Below, piece after piece: positions 8,494-17,672 of a stretch of DNA of 49,883 bases (the stretch's first letter is position 1; each line of letters opens with the position of its first letter). The DNA is from Roseomonas mucosa ATCC BAA-692 (GTDB taxonomy: Bacteria > Pseudomonadota > Alphaproteobacteria > Acetobacterales > Acetobacteraceae). A program made the translations under genes and the position numbers. Location of the stretch: NCBI RefSeq assembly GCF_000622225.1, contig NZ_JHWD01000025.1, positions 1 through 49,883 of the forward strand. The letters are read 5' to 3'. Below the pieces are notes generated by a model. That model was not told the origin of the DNA. It saw only the letters and a list, made by a program, of their open reading frames with translations, and did no database searches.

Positions 8494-9705
8494 ATGGCCG
8501 GTCCGCTGGAGGGCGTGAGGGTCCTCGATCTGAGCCGCGTCCTCGCCGGCCCCTGGGCGAGCCAGAACCTGGCCGACCTGGGCGCCGAGGTGATCAAGAT
8601 CGAGCGCCCGGGCGCGGGCGACGACACCCGCGGCTGGGGCCCACCCTATGTCGAGGATGCGGCGGGGCAGCCCAGCGAGGTCAGCGCCTATTTCCTTTCG
8701 GCCAACCGGGGCAAGCGCTCGGTGACGGTGGATTTCACCCGTCCCGAGGGGCAGGAGATCCTCCGCCGCCTCGCCGCCGAAAGCGACGTGGTGCTGGAGA
8801 ACTACAAGTTCGGCGGCCTGAGGAAATACGGGCTGGACCATGATGGGCTGCGGGCGGTGAACCCGCGGCTGATCTACTGCTCCATCACCGGTTTCGGCCA
8901 GACCGGCCCCTATCGCCAGCGCACCGGCTACGACTTCCTGCTCCAGGCCATGGGCGGGCTGATGAGCGTCACCGGCGAGCCGGGTGGCGAGCCGATGAAG
9001 GTGGGTGTCGCCATCACCGACATCCTCACCGGCATGTACGCCTCCACCGCCATCCTGGCCGCGCTGCACGAGCGCGGCCGCAGCGGCGAGGGCCAGCATA
9101 TCGACCTCGCCCTCTTCGATGTGCAGATCGCGACCCTGGCCAACCAGGCGCTGAACTACCTCGTCTCGGGGCGGGAGCCGCGGCGGCTGGGCAACGCGCA
9201 TCCCAGCATCGTGCCCTACCAGTCCTTCGCCACGGTGGATGGCGACATCGTGCTGGCGGTGGGCAATGACGAGCAGTTCCGCCGCTTCGTCACCGCCGCC
9301 GGGCGGCCGGACCTGGCGGAGGACGAGCGCTTCCGCACCAACACCGGGCGCGTGCGGAACCGGGAGGTCCTGGTGCCGCTGCTGCGCGACATCGTCGCCG
9401 GACAGACCACGGCGCAATGGCTGGCGCAACTGGAGCCGCTGGGCGTGCCCTGCGGCCCCGTGAACGGCGTCGCGGCCGCCTTCGCCGATCCGCAGGCCCA
9501 GGCGCGCGGGATGCGGCTGGAGATGCGGCATCCCGAGCTCGGCACGGTCCCGAGCGTGGCCAGCCCGATGCGCTTCTCCCGCACGCCGATCGCCTATGAG
9601 CAGGCGCCTCCCCGCCTCGGCGAACATACCGAGGCGGTGCTGCGCGAACGTCTCGGCGCGTCCGAGGCGGAGATCGCGCAATGGCGGGAACAGGGCACGA
9701 TCTGA
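8494..9705 (+). CDS. Family III CoA-transferase (CaiB/BaiF), probable glutarate CoA-transferase
   Basis: 403-aa CoA-transferase of the CaiB/BaiF family. Conserved features are the opening LEGVRVLDLSRVLAGP, the motif ANRGKRSVTVDF, and GVAITDILTGMYAS, where Asp176 is the likely acyl carrier. It sits directly behind gcdH, which in many proteobacteria marks a glutarate (succinyl-CoA:glutarate) CoA-transferase that makes the GcdH substrate. The specificity is inferred from context, not from a diagnostic residue. The two genes almost certainly form one transcript, which ends at the hairpin at 9711-9736. Confidence 0.85.
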   Translation: MAGPLEGVRVLDLSRVLAGPWASQNLADLGAEVIKIERPGAGDDTRGWGPPYVEDAAGQPSEVSAYFLSANRGKRSVTVDFTRPEGQEILRRLAAESDVVLENYKFGGLRKYGLDHDGLRAVNPRLIYCSITGFGQTGPYRQRTGYDFLLQAMGGLMSVTGEPGGEPMKVGVAITDILTGMYASTAILAALHERGRSGEGQHIDLALFDVQIATLANQALNYLVSGREPRRLGNAHPSIVPYQSFATVDGDIVLAVGNDEQFRRFVTAAGRPDLAEDERFRTNTGRVRNREVLVPLLRDIVAGQTTAQWLAQLEPLGVPCGPVNGVAAAFADPQAQARGMRLEMRHPELGTVPSVASPMRFSRTPIAYEQAPPRLGEHTEAVLRERLGASEAEIAQWREQGTI

Positions 9706-9710
9706 TCCGT

Positions 9711-9736
9711 CCGCCGCCGGGAAGGCCCGGCGGCGG
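9711..9736. terminator. Hairpin between convergent genes (bidirectional terminator)
   Basis: An 11-bp GC-rich stem (CCGCCGCCGGG / CCCGGCGGCGG) closes on an AAGG loop, exactly between the convergent ends of the CoA-transferase and the 2-hydroxyacid dehydrogenase. There is no T tract. It is a plausible stop signal or 3'-end stabiliser for both transcripts. Confidence 0.5.
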
Positions 9737-10678
9737 CTACACCACCGCGGAAGGCAGGGGCCGGCCGGCGAACTGGGCGGCGAGGTTGTCCAGCACGACC
9801 TGCCCCATGGCGAGGCGCGTTTCCTCCGTGGCGCTGGCGCGGTGCGGCTGCAGCACGACGTTGTCCATGCCGAGCAGCGCCTCGGGCACGTTCGGTTCGT
9901 CGAGGAACACATCGAGCCCGGCGCCGCCCAGGCGCTTTTCCGCCAGGGCCGCGACCAGCTCCGCCTCATCGACCACGCTGCCGCGCGCGACATTGACCAG
10001 GAAGCCGCGCGGCCCGAGCGCATCAAGCACCGCGCGCCCGACGATGCCGCGGGACTGCTCCCCGCCGGAGGCCGCCACGACCAGCATGTCGCTGGCTTCC
10101 GCCAGGGCCCGCAGTTCCGGCTCGAAGCGGTAGGCGCATCCGGGCAGCGGCTTCAGGTCGGTATAGGCGATCTCCATGGAGAAGCCCTCCGCGCGGCGGG
10201 CGATGGCGCGGCCGATCTGGCCCAGGCCCAGGATGCCCAGGCGGCGGCCGGTGACCTTGCGCGCCAGCGGCGGCGCCTCGCCCGCCCGCCAGCGCCCCGC
10301 CCGCACGAAGCGGTCGTTGAAGGCCGTCATGCGGAGCGCCGACAGGATCAGTGCCATGGCCATGTCGGCGACGTCGTCGGTCAGCACGCCCGGGGTGGTG
10401 GTCACGCGGATGCCGCGCTCCCGCGCATGGGCGAGGTCCACCGCATCCGTGCCGACGCCGCTGACCGCGACGATCTCCAGCTTCGGCAGGGCTTCTATCA
10501 GGGCGCGGGACGCCCCCTTCACGCCGCCGGTGACCACGCCGCGGATCGACGGCCCCACCTCGCGCAGCAGTTGCTGCGGGTCGGCGGCCTTGTGCAGGCG
10601 GTGGACGGCATAGGCGGCGTCGAGCGCGGCCTCGACCGGTTCCGGCATGGCCTGGAGCAGGAGGATGTCTGGCTTCAC
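9737..10678 (-). CDS. D-2-hydroxyacid dehydrogenase (glyoxylate/hydroxypyruvate reductase type)
   Basis: 313-aa NAD(P)-dependent D-isomer-specific 2-hydroxyacid dehydrogenase. Visible are the Rossmann motif (LGILGLGQIGRAIARR, about residues 149-164), the substrate-binding Arg in NVARGSVVDEAELV, the Glu in FLDEPNVPEALL and the catalytic His in LQPHRASATEET. The family interconverts 2-oxo and 2-hydroxy acids such as glyoxylate/glycolate or hydroxypyruvate/glycerate. It lies downstream of the MFS carrier on the same strand, 93 nt apart, so it probably belongs to the sugar-acid locus and may handle a C2 or C3 product of that pathway. Confidence 0.88.
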   Translation of the reverse strand: MKPDILLLQAMPEPVEAALDAAYAVHRLHKAADPQQLLREVGPSIRGVVTGGVKGASRALIEALPKLEIVAVSGVGTDAVDLAHARERGIRVTTTPGVLTDDVADMAMALILSALRMTAFNDRFVRAGRWRAGEAPPLARKVTGRRLGILGLGQIGRAIARRAEGFSMEIAYTDLKPLPGCAYRFEPELRALAEASDMLVVAASGGEQSRGIVGRAVLDALGPRGFLVNVARGSVVDEAELVAALAEKRLGGAGLDVFLDEPNVPEALLGMDNVVLQPHRASATEETRLAMGQVVLDNLAAQFAGRPLPSAVV

Positions 10679-10738
10679 GGCGTCACTCTCTTCTTGCGGG
10701 GTTCGAGGGGAACCCGGCCTCGCGGTCGGGACCCGCCC

Positions 10739-10760
10739 CGCCCTCCCCTGCGGGAGGGCG
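10739..10760. repeat. Intergenic hairpin, 9-bp stem, CTGC loop
   Basis: CGCCCTCCC / GGGAGGGCG around a CTGC loop lies between the MFS gene and the 2-hydroxyacid dehydrogenase gene of the same transcript. It resembles the short 9-bp hairpins at 30296-30347 and 41516-41536 and may be a member of a dispersed repeat family, or may set differential mRNA stability. Confidence 0.45.
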
Positions 10761-10771
10761 GAGGCTGGGGG

Positions 10772-12118
10772 TCAGTCCTGCCGCAGCGTCAGGCGGCGGA
10801 TCGGCCCCATCAGGAAGAGATAGGCCAGGATCGCCAGCACCGCATGGGCCGCGACGAAGAGCAGCACGCCGTCATAGGCGCCGGTGGCGACGATGATGTA
10901 GCCGCTCACGATCGGCGTCACGATCCCGGCGATGTTGCCGATCGCGTTGAACATGCCGCCGGTCAGGCCGGTGATCTCCTTTGGCGCGGCGTCGGAGATG
11001 ACCGCCCAGCCGATGGCGGCGAGTCCCTTGCCGAAGAAGGCGAGCGCCATGATGGCGATCACCGCCCATTCCGCCTGGACGAAGTTGCAGGCCACCAGTG
11101 TCGTCGCCAGCGCCATGCCGAGCACGAAGGGCGTCTTGCGCGCGGCGGAAAGCGAGATGCCCCGGCGCAGCAGCGCGTCGGAAAGCATGCCGCTGCACAC
11201 GCCGCCCAGGAAGCCGCAGATGGCCGGCAGGGCCGCCACGAAGCCGACCTTCATGATCGACATGCCGCGCGCCTGCACGAGGTAGATCGGGAACCAGGTG
11301 ATGAAGAAGTAGGTGAGCGCGGTGATGGCATACTGGCCGGCATAGGCGCCGAGCAGCAGGCGGTGGCTCAGCAGCTGCTTCACATGCGTCCAGCGGATCT
11401 TCACCGGCGGCGCGGTGCCGGCGCGGTCCATGTCCACCAGTGCGCCGCCCTTCTCGATAAGCTCGATCTCGGCGGCATTGGCGCGCGGATGGTCCTTGGG
11501 ATTGTGGATCAGCCAGGGCCAGCCGAGGCTCAGCAGGATGCCCAGCGCGCCCATGAAGAGGAAGATGTATTCCCAGCCGAAGCTCGCGGTGATCCAGCCC
11601 ATGATGGGCGCGAAGAAGGCCACCGCCGCGTACTGGGCGGAATTGAAGATCGCCGTGGCCGTGCCGCGTTCCGCCGTCGGGAACCAGGCGGCGACGATGC
11701 GGTTGTTCGCCGGAAAGGCCGGCGATTCCACGAGGCCCAGCGCGAAGCGGACCGCGAAGAGCATCACGAAGGCCGAGGTCGGGTGGAAGAAGCCCACGCC
11801 GCCCTGCAGCAGTGTGAAGAGCGACCAGGAGAACAGGCTGAGCCCGTAGATGAGCTTCGAGCCGTAGCGGTCCAGCAGCCAGCCGCCGGGGATCTGCCCG
11901 ATCACATAGGCCCATCCGAAGGCCGAGAAGAGATAGCCCATGCCGATCGGGTCGAAGTTCAGCTCGCGCGCCAGGGCGGTGCCGGCGATCGAGAGCGTCG
12001 CGCGGTCGGCATAGTTGATGGCCGTGACGAGAAAGAGCAGGCCCAGGATCGCGTAGCGGACGCGGGTGGCCTTCACGGCCGGGACGGCCATGTTGCCGAT
12101 GGATGTCGTGCTGCTCAT
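10772..12118 (-). CDS. MFS transporter, anion:cation symporter (ACS)-like, probable sugar-acid uptake
   Basis: 448-aa major facilitator protein with 12 hydrophobic spans. The opening RYAILGLLFLVTAINYADRATLSIAG and the following AFGWAYVIGQIPGGWLLDRYGSK are typical of the ACS family, which takes up galactonate, glucarate and other organic anions. The central cytoplasmic loop is at about residues 205-240. The ATG has an AAAGG site 6 nt upstream. The gene lies between a LysR regulator and a 2-hydroxyacid dehydrogenase and close to pentonate dehydratase and aldehyde dehydrogenase genes, so it probably imports their substrate. The exact substrate cannot be read from sequence. Confidence 0.88.
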   Translation of the reverse strand: MSSTTSIGNMAVPAVKATRVRYAILGLLFLVTAINYADRATLSIAGTALARELNFDPIGMGYLFSAFGWAYVIGQIPGGWLLDRYGSKLIYGLSLFSWSLFTLLQGGVGFFHPTSAFVMLFAVRFALGLVESPAFPANNRIVAAWFPTAERGTATAIFNSAQYAAVAFFAPIMGWITASFGWEYIFLFMGALGILLSLGWPWLIHNPKDHPRANAAEIELIEKGGALVDMDRAGTAPPVKIRWTHVKQLLSHRLLLGAYAGQYAITALTYFFITWFPIYLVQARGMSIMKVGFVAALPAICGFLGGVCSGMLSDALLRRGISLSAARKTPFVLGMALATTLVACNFVQAEWAVIAIMALAFFGKGLAAIGWAVISDAAPKEITGLTGGMFNAIGNIAGIVTPIVSGYIIVATGAYDGVLLFVAAHAVLAILAYLFLMGPIRRLTLRQD

Positions 12119-12288
12119 GCGGACCTTTCCCGGGGAAGCGGCGGCATGGCCGTCGCCACCCCTTGTTCTTGCGTGCCCATATCCGCTTGCCCTTCCCCCG
12201 ACAGGGACCGGAAGCGACTCAGACGTCATGCAACTGATGCAAGACCAATAGGGGAGCGGGGCGATAACGGTCCAAGCCAGAAATGGCA

Positions 12289-12316
12289 TTGATCCATACG
12301 ATTGTTGAATTGATCC
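12289..12316. promoter_or_regulatory. Possible LysR operator upstream of the MFS gene
   Basis: Two direct copies of TTGATCC begin at 12289 and 12310, 21 bp apart (two helical turns), within the 244-nt gap upstream of the MFS carrier. A similar TCGATCC lies at 13271-13277, at the start of the LysR gene. This spacing suits a LysR-type tetramer, but the assignment is inference. Confidence 0.3.
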
Positions 12317-12362
12317 TCCAGGCCCGGGTGCGACCAGCAGGGAGCCCGGAGGCCCCTGCCTC

Positions 12363-13271
12363 TCACGCCGCGTCCGGCCGCATGGCCGGGCCGCGCAGCA
12401 GTTGCAGGATCATCCGCAGCGCCGGCAGGCTGTCGCCGTTGCGGACCACCGCGAAGAGATCGGCCGAGGGCGCGCCCGGCAGTTCCCGGTAGCAGATGCC
12501 CGGCAGGCCGAGGCGCCGGGCGGAGGCCGGCACGATGGCCAGGCCCAGGCCGGTGCCGACCAGCGGCAGGATCGTGTGGATCTGGCTGATATACTGCACA
12601 TAGTTCGGCAGCGCCCCGGCCGAGCGGACCATGTCCGAGACAAGGCCGTGGAAGTACTGCCCCTCGGTCGGCGAGTACATGACCATGTCCTGGCCGTTGA
12701 GGTCGGCGATGCGGAACGGCCCCTGCCCCGCATGTTCCTCGGCGAAGGGGTGCATTTCCGGCACGGCAAGGACCAGGGGCTCGCTCCAGACGGGAAAGGT
12801 CTCCACCCCCCGCCGGTCGAAGGGCGGCCGGACGAAGCCAAGGTCGATCCGCTGCGCCGCCAGCGCCTCCATCTGCTCCCGCGTCACCATTTCCTTCAGT
12901 GCCATGTCGATGCGCGGCAGGCTGCGGCGGACGAGCGAGACGAAGCGCGGCAGGAAGCCGAAGCTGGTGCCGGCGGTGAAGCCGATGGTGACCGAGCCCG
13001 CCTCCCCCCGCGCCACCCGCCGGACCGCCAGCGCTGCGCCTTCCGAGAACTGCAGCAGCCGCCTTGCCTCGGGAAAGAAGGCGCGCCCGGCCTGGGTGAG
13101 CCGCACCGAGCGGCTGCTGCGCTCCAGCAGCCGGACATCCAGGGCATGCTCCAGGAGCTGGATCTGCCGGCTGAGGGGCGGCTGGGTCATGTGCAGCCGG
13201 GCGGCGGCGCGGCCGAAATGCAGCTCCTCGGCCACCGCCACGAAGCAGCGGAGTTGGCTCAGCTCGAACAT
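12363..13271 (-). CDS. LysR-family transcriptional regulator of the sugar-acid locus
   Basis: 302-aa LysR-type regulator. The N-terminal winged helix-turn-helix is clear (FELSQLRCFVAVAEELHFGRAAARLHMTQPPLSRQIQLLE, residues 2-41). The rest is the two-lobed effector-binding domain starting near residue 90 (SVTIGFTAGTSFGFLP). It is divergent from the aldehyde dehydrogenase operon with 189 nt between the starts, the usual layout for a LysR protein that controls its neighbour and itself. It lies upstream of the MFS gene on the same strand. The effector is probably a pathway sugar acid or keto acid (inference). Confidence 0.9.
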   Translation of the reverse strand: MFELSQLRCFVAVAEELHFGRAAARLHMTQPPLSRQIQLLEHALDVRLLERSSRSVRLTQAGRAFFPEARRLLQFSEGAALAVRRVARGEAGSVTIGFTAGTSFGFLPRFVSLVRRSLPRIDMALKEMVTREQMEALAAQRIDLGFVRPPFDRRGVETFPVWSEPLVLAVPEMHPFAEEHAGQGPFRIADLNGQDMVMYSPTEGQYFHGLVSDMVRSAGALPNYVQYISQIHTILPLVGTGLGLAIVPASARRLGLPGICYRELPGAPSADLFAVVRNGDSLPALRMILQLLRGPAMRPDAA

Positions 13272-13460
13272 CGATCCAATTCCTGCATGATCGCATCCAT
13301 TTTATAAGTTGGACCGGCATAGATGTAACTCTTACAAGCATCCGGTGACAGCTTGGCGCTCCCCGCTCGCCCCGGAGTGTGGGAGGGTGGCGCCCGGCGA
13401 GGACAACGGGACGGAAGCGGGACATCCCCTCCGCCCGGTCCAGAAAAGGGAGGAGCGACC
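13272..13460. promoter_or_regulatory. Divergent promoter region of lysR and the aldehyde dehydrogenase operon
   Basis: 189 nt between divergent starts. The stretch 13275-13335 is clearly more AT-rich than its surroundings (TTTTATAAGTT; TGTAACTCTTACAAG). A 5-bp inverted repeat TCCAA/TTGGA lies at 13275-13279 and 13309-13313. GGGAGGAG at 13449-13456 is the ribosome site of the dehydrogenase. The -10/-35 elements cannot be fixed by eye. Confidence 0.4.
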
Positions 13461-15041
13461 ATGCAGCTCACCGGCGAAATGCTGATCGGCGCCAGCGCCA
13501 TGCGCGGCACCGACAAGCCCGTCCAGGCCATCGAGGCCCAGACCGGCAAGCCGATGGAACCCAGCTATGGCGGCGGCAGCGCGGCGGATGTGGACCGCGC
13601 CTGCGAACTCGCCTGGGCCGCCTTCGACACCTATCGTGAGACCTCGCTGGAAGACCGGGCGCGGTTCCTGGAGGCCATCGCCAGCAACATCATGGATCTG
13701 GGCGATGCCCTGATCGAGCGCACCATGGCCGAGAGCGGCCTGCCGCGCGGCCGCATCGAGGGCGAGCGCGGCCGCACGACCGGCCAGCTCCGCCTCTTCG
13801 CCGAGGTGGTGCGCGAGGGCTCCTGGCTGGAGGCGCGCATCGACCCGCCGCTGGCGGACCGCAAGCCGCTGCCGCGCGTGGACCTGCGCCAGCGCCATAT
13901 CGCCGTGGGCCCGGTGGCGGTCTTCGGCGCCTCCAACTTTCCCCTCGCCTTCTCGGTGGCGGGCGGTGACACCGCCTCGGCGCTGGCCGCCGGCTGCCCG
14001 GTGGTGGTGAAGGCGCATTCGGCGCATCCCGGCACCTCCGAGATGGTGGGCCGCGCGATCCAGGCCGCGGTGCAGCAGTGCGGCCTGCCGGAAGGCACCT
14101 TCTCCCTGCTCTACGGCTCCGGCGCCGTGGTCGGCCAGGGGCTTGTGGCGAACCCGCACATCAAGGCGGTCGGCTTCACCGGCTCGCGTTCCGGCGGCAC
14201 GGCGCTGATGAAGACCGCCGCCGCCCGGCCCGAGCCGATCCCCGTCTATGCCGAGATGAGCTCGATCAACCCGGTCTTCCTGCTGCCGCACGCGCTGGCC
14301 AAGCGGGCCGAGGCGCTGGGCAAGGGCTTCGTCGGCTCGCTCACCCTGGGCGCCGGCCAGTTCTGCACCAATCCCGGCCTGGTGATGGCGGCGGAAGGGC
14401 CCGACCTGACCCGCTTCCTCGGCGCCGCGACCGAGGCGTTGGGCGGGGTGCCGGCCCAGACCATGCTCACCCCGGGCATTCTCAAGGCCTACCAGGAAGG
14501 CATTGGCAAGCTCGCCGCCAACAAGCGGGTCGAGAAGGTGGCCGAGGGCCAGATCGCGTCCGGCGACACGCAAGGCCAGGCGGCGATCTTCGCCACGAAG
14601 GCCGAGGACTTCATCGCCGACCCGTCCATGGAGGAGGAGGTCTTCGGCGCCGCCTCGCTCGTCATCCGCTGCCAGGAAGTGGAGAAGATGAAGGAGATGG
14701 CGGAGAAGCTGGAGGGCCAGCTCACCGCCACCGTCCTGATGGAGCCGGAGGACATGGACTTCGCCCGCGCGCTGCTGCCGATCCTGGAGCGCCGCGTCGG
14801 CCGCATCCTGATCAACGGCTTCCCCACGGGCGTCGAGGTCAGCCACGCCATGGTGCATGGCGGGCCCTACCCCTCCACCTCCGACGGCCGCACCACCTCG
14901 GTCGGCACGCTGGCGATCCGCCGCTTCCTGCGCCCGGTCTGCTACCAGGACTTCCCGGCCGAGCTGCTGCCGGAGGCGCTGCGCGACGGCAACCCGCTCG
15001 GCCTCTGGCGCCGCATCGACGGCGCGCTCGGCAAGAACTGA
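13461..15041 (+). CDS. Aldehyde dehydrogenase, alpha-ketoglutaric semialdehyde dehydrogenase type
   Basis: 526-aa NAD(P)-dependent aldehyde dehydrogenase. The catalytic Cys is residue 302 ([12 protein letters not shown]), the general base Glu is residue 265 ([12 protein letters not shown]), and the coenzyme segment is [14 protein letters not shown]. The length and the segments [32 protein letters not shown] match 2,5-dioxopentanoate (alpha-ketoglutaric semialdehyde) dehydrogenases of the oxidative, non-phosphorylating pentose and hexarate pathways, which yield 2-oxoglutarate. It is the first gene of an operon with a pentonate-type dehydratase. It could instead oxidise glycolaldehyde if the pathway branch is aldolytic. 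Confidence 0.9.
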   Translation: MQLTGEMLIGASAMRGTDKPVQAIEAQTGKPMEPSYGGGSAADVDRACELAWAAFDTYRETSLEDRARFLEAIASNIMDLGDALIERTMAESGLPRGRIEGERGRTTGQLRLFAEVVREGSWLEARIDPPLADRKPLPRVDLRQRHIAVGPVAVFGASNFPLAFSVAGGDTASALAAGCPVVVKAHSAHPGTSEMVGRAIQAAVQQCGLPEGTFSLLYGSGAVVGQGLVANPHIKAVGFTGSRSGGTALMKTAAARPEPIPVYAEMSSINPVFLLPHALAKRAEALGKGFVGSLTLGAGQFCTNPGLVMAAEGPDLTRFLGAATEALGGVPAQTMLTPGILKAYQEGIGKLAANKRVEKVAEGQIASGDTQGQAAIFATKAEDFIADPSMEEEVFGAASLVIRCQEVEKMKEMAEKLEGQLTATVLMEPEDMDFARALLPILERRVGRILINGFPTGVEVSHAMVHGGPYPSTSDGRTTSVGTLAIRRFLRPVCYQDFPAELLPEALRDGNPLGLWRRIDGALGKN

Positions 15042-15049
15042 ACGCGGCT

Positions 15050-15082
15050 GCCGCGGGACCGGCGGCGTGCCGGCCCCGCGGC
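15050..15082. other. Intercistronic hairpin in the sugar-acid operon
   Basis: Stem of GCCGCGGG/CCCGCGGC plus inner CCGGC/GCCGG with one-base bulges, placed 8 nt after the dehydrogenase stop codon and 43 nt before the dehydratase start. There is no T tract. It may protect or process the mRNA between the two genes. Confidence 0.4.
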
Positions 15083-15125
15083 CCATCCGAACAAGAACCG
15101 AAGCAAGAAACGGATTCGTCTTCCG

Positions 15126-16937
15126 ATGCCTGAGACCCCCGAGGGAACTCCCGACCTGCCTCCGCGCGAGCTGGAGGCCGAGAGCGGCGAGAACTCGCCG
15201 CTCCCCCGCCGCAAGCCGCTCGAGGAGCTGCGCTCCCGCCGCTGGTTCGGCCCGGCCGACCTGCGCTCCTTCGGCCACCGCTCCCGCGCCATGCAGATGG
15301 GCTATTCCCCCGAGGAGTGGACCGGCAAGCCGGTGATCGGGATCATCAACACCTGGTCCGACCTGAACCCCTGCCACGTCCACTTCAAGCAGCGCGTCGA
15401 TGACGTGAAGCGCGGCATCCTGATGGCGGGCGGCTTCCCGGTGGAGCTGCCGGCGATCTCGGTAAGCGAGAGCTACGTCAAGCCGACCACCATGATGTAC
15501 CGCAACTTCCTGGCGATGGAGACGGAGGAGCTGCTGCGCTCCCACCCCATCGACGGCGCGGTGCTGATGGGCGGCTGCGACAAGACCACGCCGGGCCTGC
15601 TGCTTGGCGCCACCAGCATGAACATCCCGGCGATCTTCCTGCCCGCCGGCCCCATGCTGCGCGGCAACTGGCAGGGCAAGACGCTCGGCTCCGGCTCCGA
15701 CAGCTGGAAGTACTGGGACGAGCTGCGCGCCGGCAAGATCACCGACCAGGACTGGCTGGGCGTGGAGGGCGGCATCGCCCGCTCCTACGGCACCTGCATG
15801 ACCATGGGCACGGCCTCCACCATGACGGCGATCGCGGAATCGGTCGGCATGGTGCTGCCGGGCGGCTCCTCGATCCTCGCCGCCGATGCGGGCCATATCC
15901 GCCTCGCCTCCGAATCCGGCCGCCGGATCGTGGAGATGGTCTGGGAGGACCTGACGCCGCAGAAGATCCAGAGCCGCGAGGCCTTCGAGAACGCCATCGC
16001 CGTCGCCATGGCGATGGGCTGCTCGACCAACGCGATCATCCACCTGATCGCCATGGCCCGCCGTGCCGGCCAGGATATCGGCCTCGACGATTTCGAGCGC
16101 TACAGCCGCAAGGTGCCGGTGATCGGCAATGTCCGCCCTTCGGGCAACCAGTACCTGATGGAGGACTTCTTCTACGCCGGCGGCATCCGCGCGCTGATGA
16201 ACGAGATCCGCGAGTTCCTGCACCTCGGCTGCCTGACTGTCTCGGGCCGCACGCTGGGCGAGAACATCGAGGGCGCGAAAGTCTACAACGACGACGTCAT
16301 CCGGCCGTTGGGCAACCCGATCTATGGCGAGGGCTCGCTGGCGGTGCTGAAGGGCAACCTCGCCCCCTCCGGCTGCGTCATCAAGCCCGCCGCGATGGAC
16401 CAGAAGTTCCTCAAGCATTCCGGCCCGGCCTTCGTCTTCGACGACTATCCCTCGATGAAGAAGGCGGTGGAGGACGAGAACTATCCCTTCACGCCGGACT
16501 CCGTCCTGGTGCTGCGCAATGCCGGGCCGCAGGGCGGGCCGGGCATGCCGGAATGGGGCATGCTGCCGATGCCGAAGAAGCTGCTGAAGATGGGCCTGCG
16601 CGACATGCTGCGCCTGTCCGACGCGCGCATGTCCGGCACATCCTATGGCGCCTGCATCCTGCATGTGGCGCCGGAAAGCTATATCGGCGGCCCGCTGGCG
16701 CTGCTGAAGACCGGCGACATCGTCAGCATCGACGTCGATGCCCGCACCATCCACATGGAAGTGACGGATGAGGAGCTGGAGCGTCGCCGCGCCGAGTGGA
16801 AGCAGCCGGAGAAGCGCTTCGAGCGCGGCTATGGCTGGATGTTCAGCCAGCACATCCAGCAGGCCGACCAGGGCTGCGACTTCGACTTCCTGCGCACCGA
16901 TTTCGGCGCGCCCGTCTCCGAACCCGTGATCTTCTGA
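15126..16937 (+). CDS. IlvD/Edd-family dehydratase, probable L-arabinonate/pentonate dehydratase
   Basis: 603-aa Fe-S dehydratase of the IlvD/Edd family. Candidate cluster cysteines are Cys83 (DLNPCHVHF), Cys151 (GGCDKTTPG) and Cys224 (YGTCMTMGTASTM), as in the [2Fe-2S] pentonate dehydratases; the catalytic C-terminal motif SDARMSGTSYG is also present. An N-terminal extension of about 30 residues precedes the core. The segments WSDLNPCHVHFKQRVDDVKRG and NVRPSGNQYLMEDFFYAGG are like L-arabinonate/D-xylonate dehydratases rather than branched-chain IlvD. The expected reaction is a sugar acid to its 2-keto-3-deoxy acid. The neighbouring dehydrogenase and MFS carrier fit a sugar-acid route. The sugar specificity is inferred. 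Confidence 0.88.
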   Translation: MPETPEGTPDLPPRELEAESGENSPLPRRKPLEELRSRRWFGPADLRSFGHRSRAMQMGYSPEEWTGKPVIGIINTWSDLNPCHVHFKQRVDDVKRGILMAGGFPVELPAISVSESYVKPTTMMYRNFLAMETEELLRSHPIDGAVLMGGCDKTTPGLLLGATSMNIPAIFLPAGPMLRGNWQGKTLGSGSDSWKYWDELRAGKITDQDWLGVEGGIARSYGTCMTMGTASTMTAIAESVGMVLPGGSSILAADAGHIRLASESGRRIVEMVWEDLTPQKIQSREAFENAIAVAMAMGCSTNAIIHLIAMARRAGQDIGLDDFERYSRKVPVIGNVRPSGNQYLMEDFFYAGGIRALMNEIREFLHLGCLTVSGRTLGENIEGAKVYNDDVIRPLGNPIYGEGSLAVLKGNLAPSGCVIKPAAMDQKFLKHSGPAFVFDDYPSMKKAVEDENYPFTPDSVLVLRNAGPQGGPGMPEWGMLPMPKKLLKMGLRDMLRLSDARMSGTSYGACILHVAPESYIGGPLALLKTGDIVSIDVDARTIHMEVTDEELERRRAEWKQPEKRFERGYGWMFSQHIQQADQGCDFDFLRTDFGAPVSEPVIF

Positions 16938-16946
16938 GGAAACGCC

Positions 16947-17666
16947 ATGTCCACGCTCAAGCCCGAGACCCGGGACAAGCTCAAGGCTGTCAGCACCGCG
17001 ACGCTCGCCAGCATCCTCTACAAGCGCGGTCTGCGGAGCCAGTTCATCCAGGACGTCCGTCCGCTGCACCCGCTGAAGGAGAGCATGGTCGGCGAGGCCT
17101 TCACGCTGCGCTACATGCCGGCGCGCGAGGACCTGAACGACATGTCCGTCTTCCGCGACCCGGAGCACCCGCAGCGCAAGGCGGTCGAGACCTGCCCGCC
17201 GGGCGCCGTGCTGGTGATGGACAGCCGCAAGGATGCCCGCGCGGCGTCCGCCGGCGGCATCCTGGTGACGCGCCTGCAGGCGCGCGGCGTGGCCGGCGTG
17301 GTGACGGATGGCGGCTTCCGTGACTCCGCGGAGATCGCGACGCTCGACATTCCGGCCTTCCACAGCCGCCCCTCGGCGCCGACCAACCTGACGCTGAACC
17401 AGGCAATCGACATCAACGTGCCGATCGGCTGCGGCGACGCCCCGGTCTTTCCGGGCGATGTCGTGGTCGGCGACAATGACGGGGTGATCATCCTTCCCGC
17501 CGCGCTGGCCGACGAGATCGCCGAGGAAGCGGTCGGCATGACCGCCTATGAGGACTTCGTCACCGAACGCGTCCGCGAGGGCCACACGATCATCGGCCTC
17601 TACCCGGCGACGAACGAAAAGAACCTCGAGCTCTTCGCCGAGTGGCGGAAGCAGAACGGGCGCTGA
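16947..17666 (+). CDS. RraA-like protein (HMG/CHA aldolase or decarboxylase fold)
   Basis: 239-aa protein of the RraA/4-hydroxy-4-methyl-2-oxoglutarate aldolase family. The signature GGILVTRLQARGVAGVVTDGGFRD contains the Gly-rich turn and the Arg-Asp pair that bind metal and pyruvate enolate in the aldolases. PVFPGDVVVGDNDGVIILP is the other conserved block. It begins 9 nt after the dehydratase stop with GAGGAAACGCC as ribosome site, so it is the third gene of the operon. Family members are often named RNase E inhibitors, but the operon position argues for an enzyme acting on the 2-keto-3-deoxy acid made by the dehydratase. This role is inference. Confidence 0.82.
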   Translation: MSTLKPETRDKLKAVSTATLASILYKRGLRSQFIQDVRPLHPLKESMVGEAFTLRYMPAREDLNDMSVFRDPEHPQRKAVETCPPGAVLVMDSRKDARAASAGGILVTRLQARGVAGVVTDGGFRDSAEIATLDIPAFHSRPSAPTNLTLNQAIDINVPIGCGDAPVFPGDVVVGDNDGVIILPAALADEIAEEAVGMTAYEDFVTERVREGHTIIGLYPATNEKNLELFAEWRKQNGR

Positions 17667-17672
17667 GCGTAC

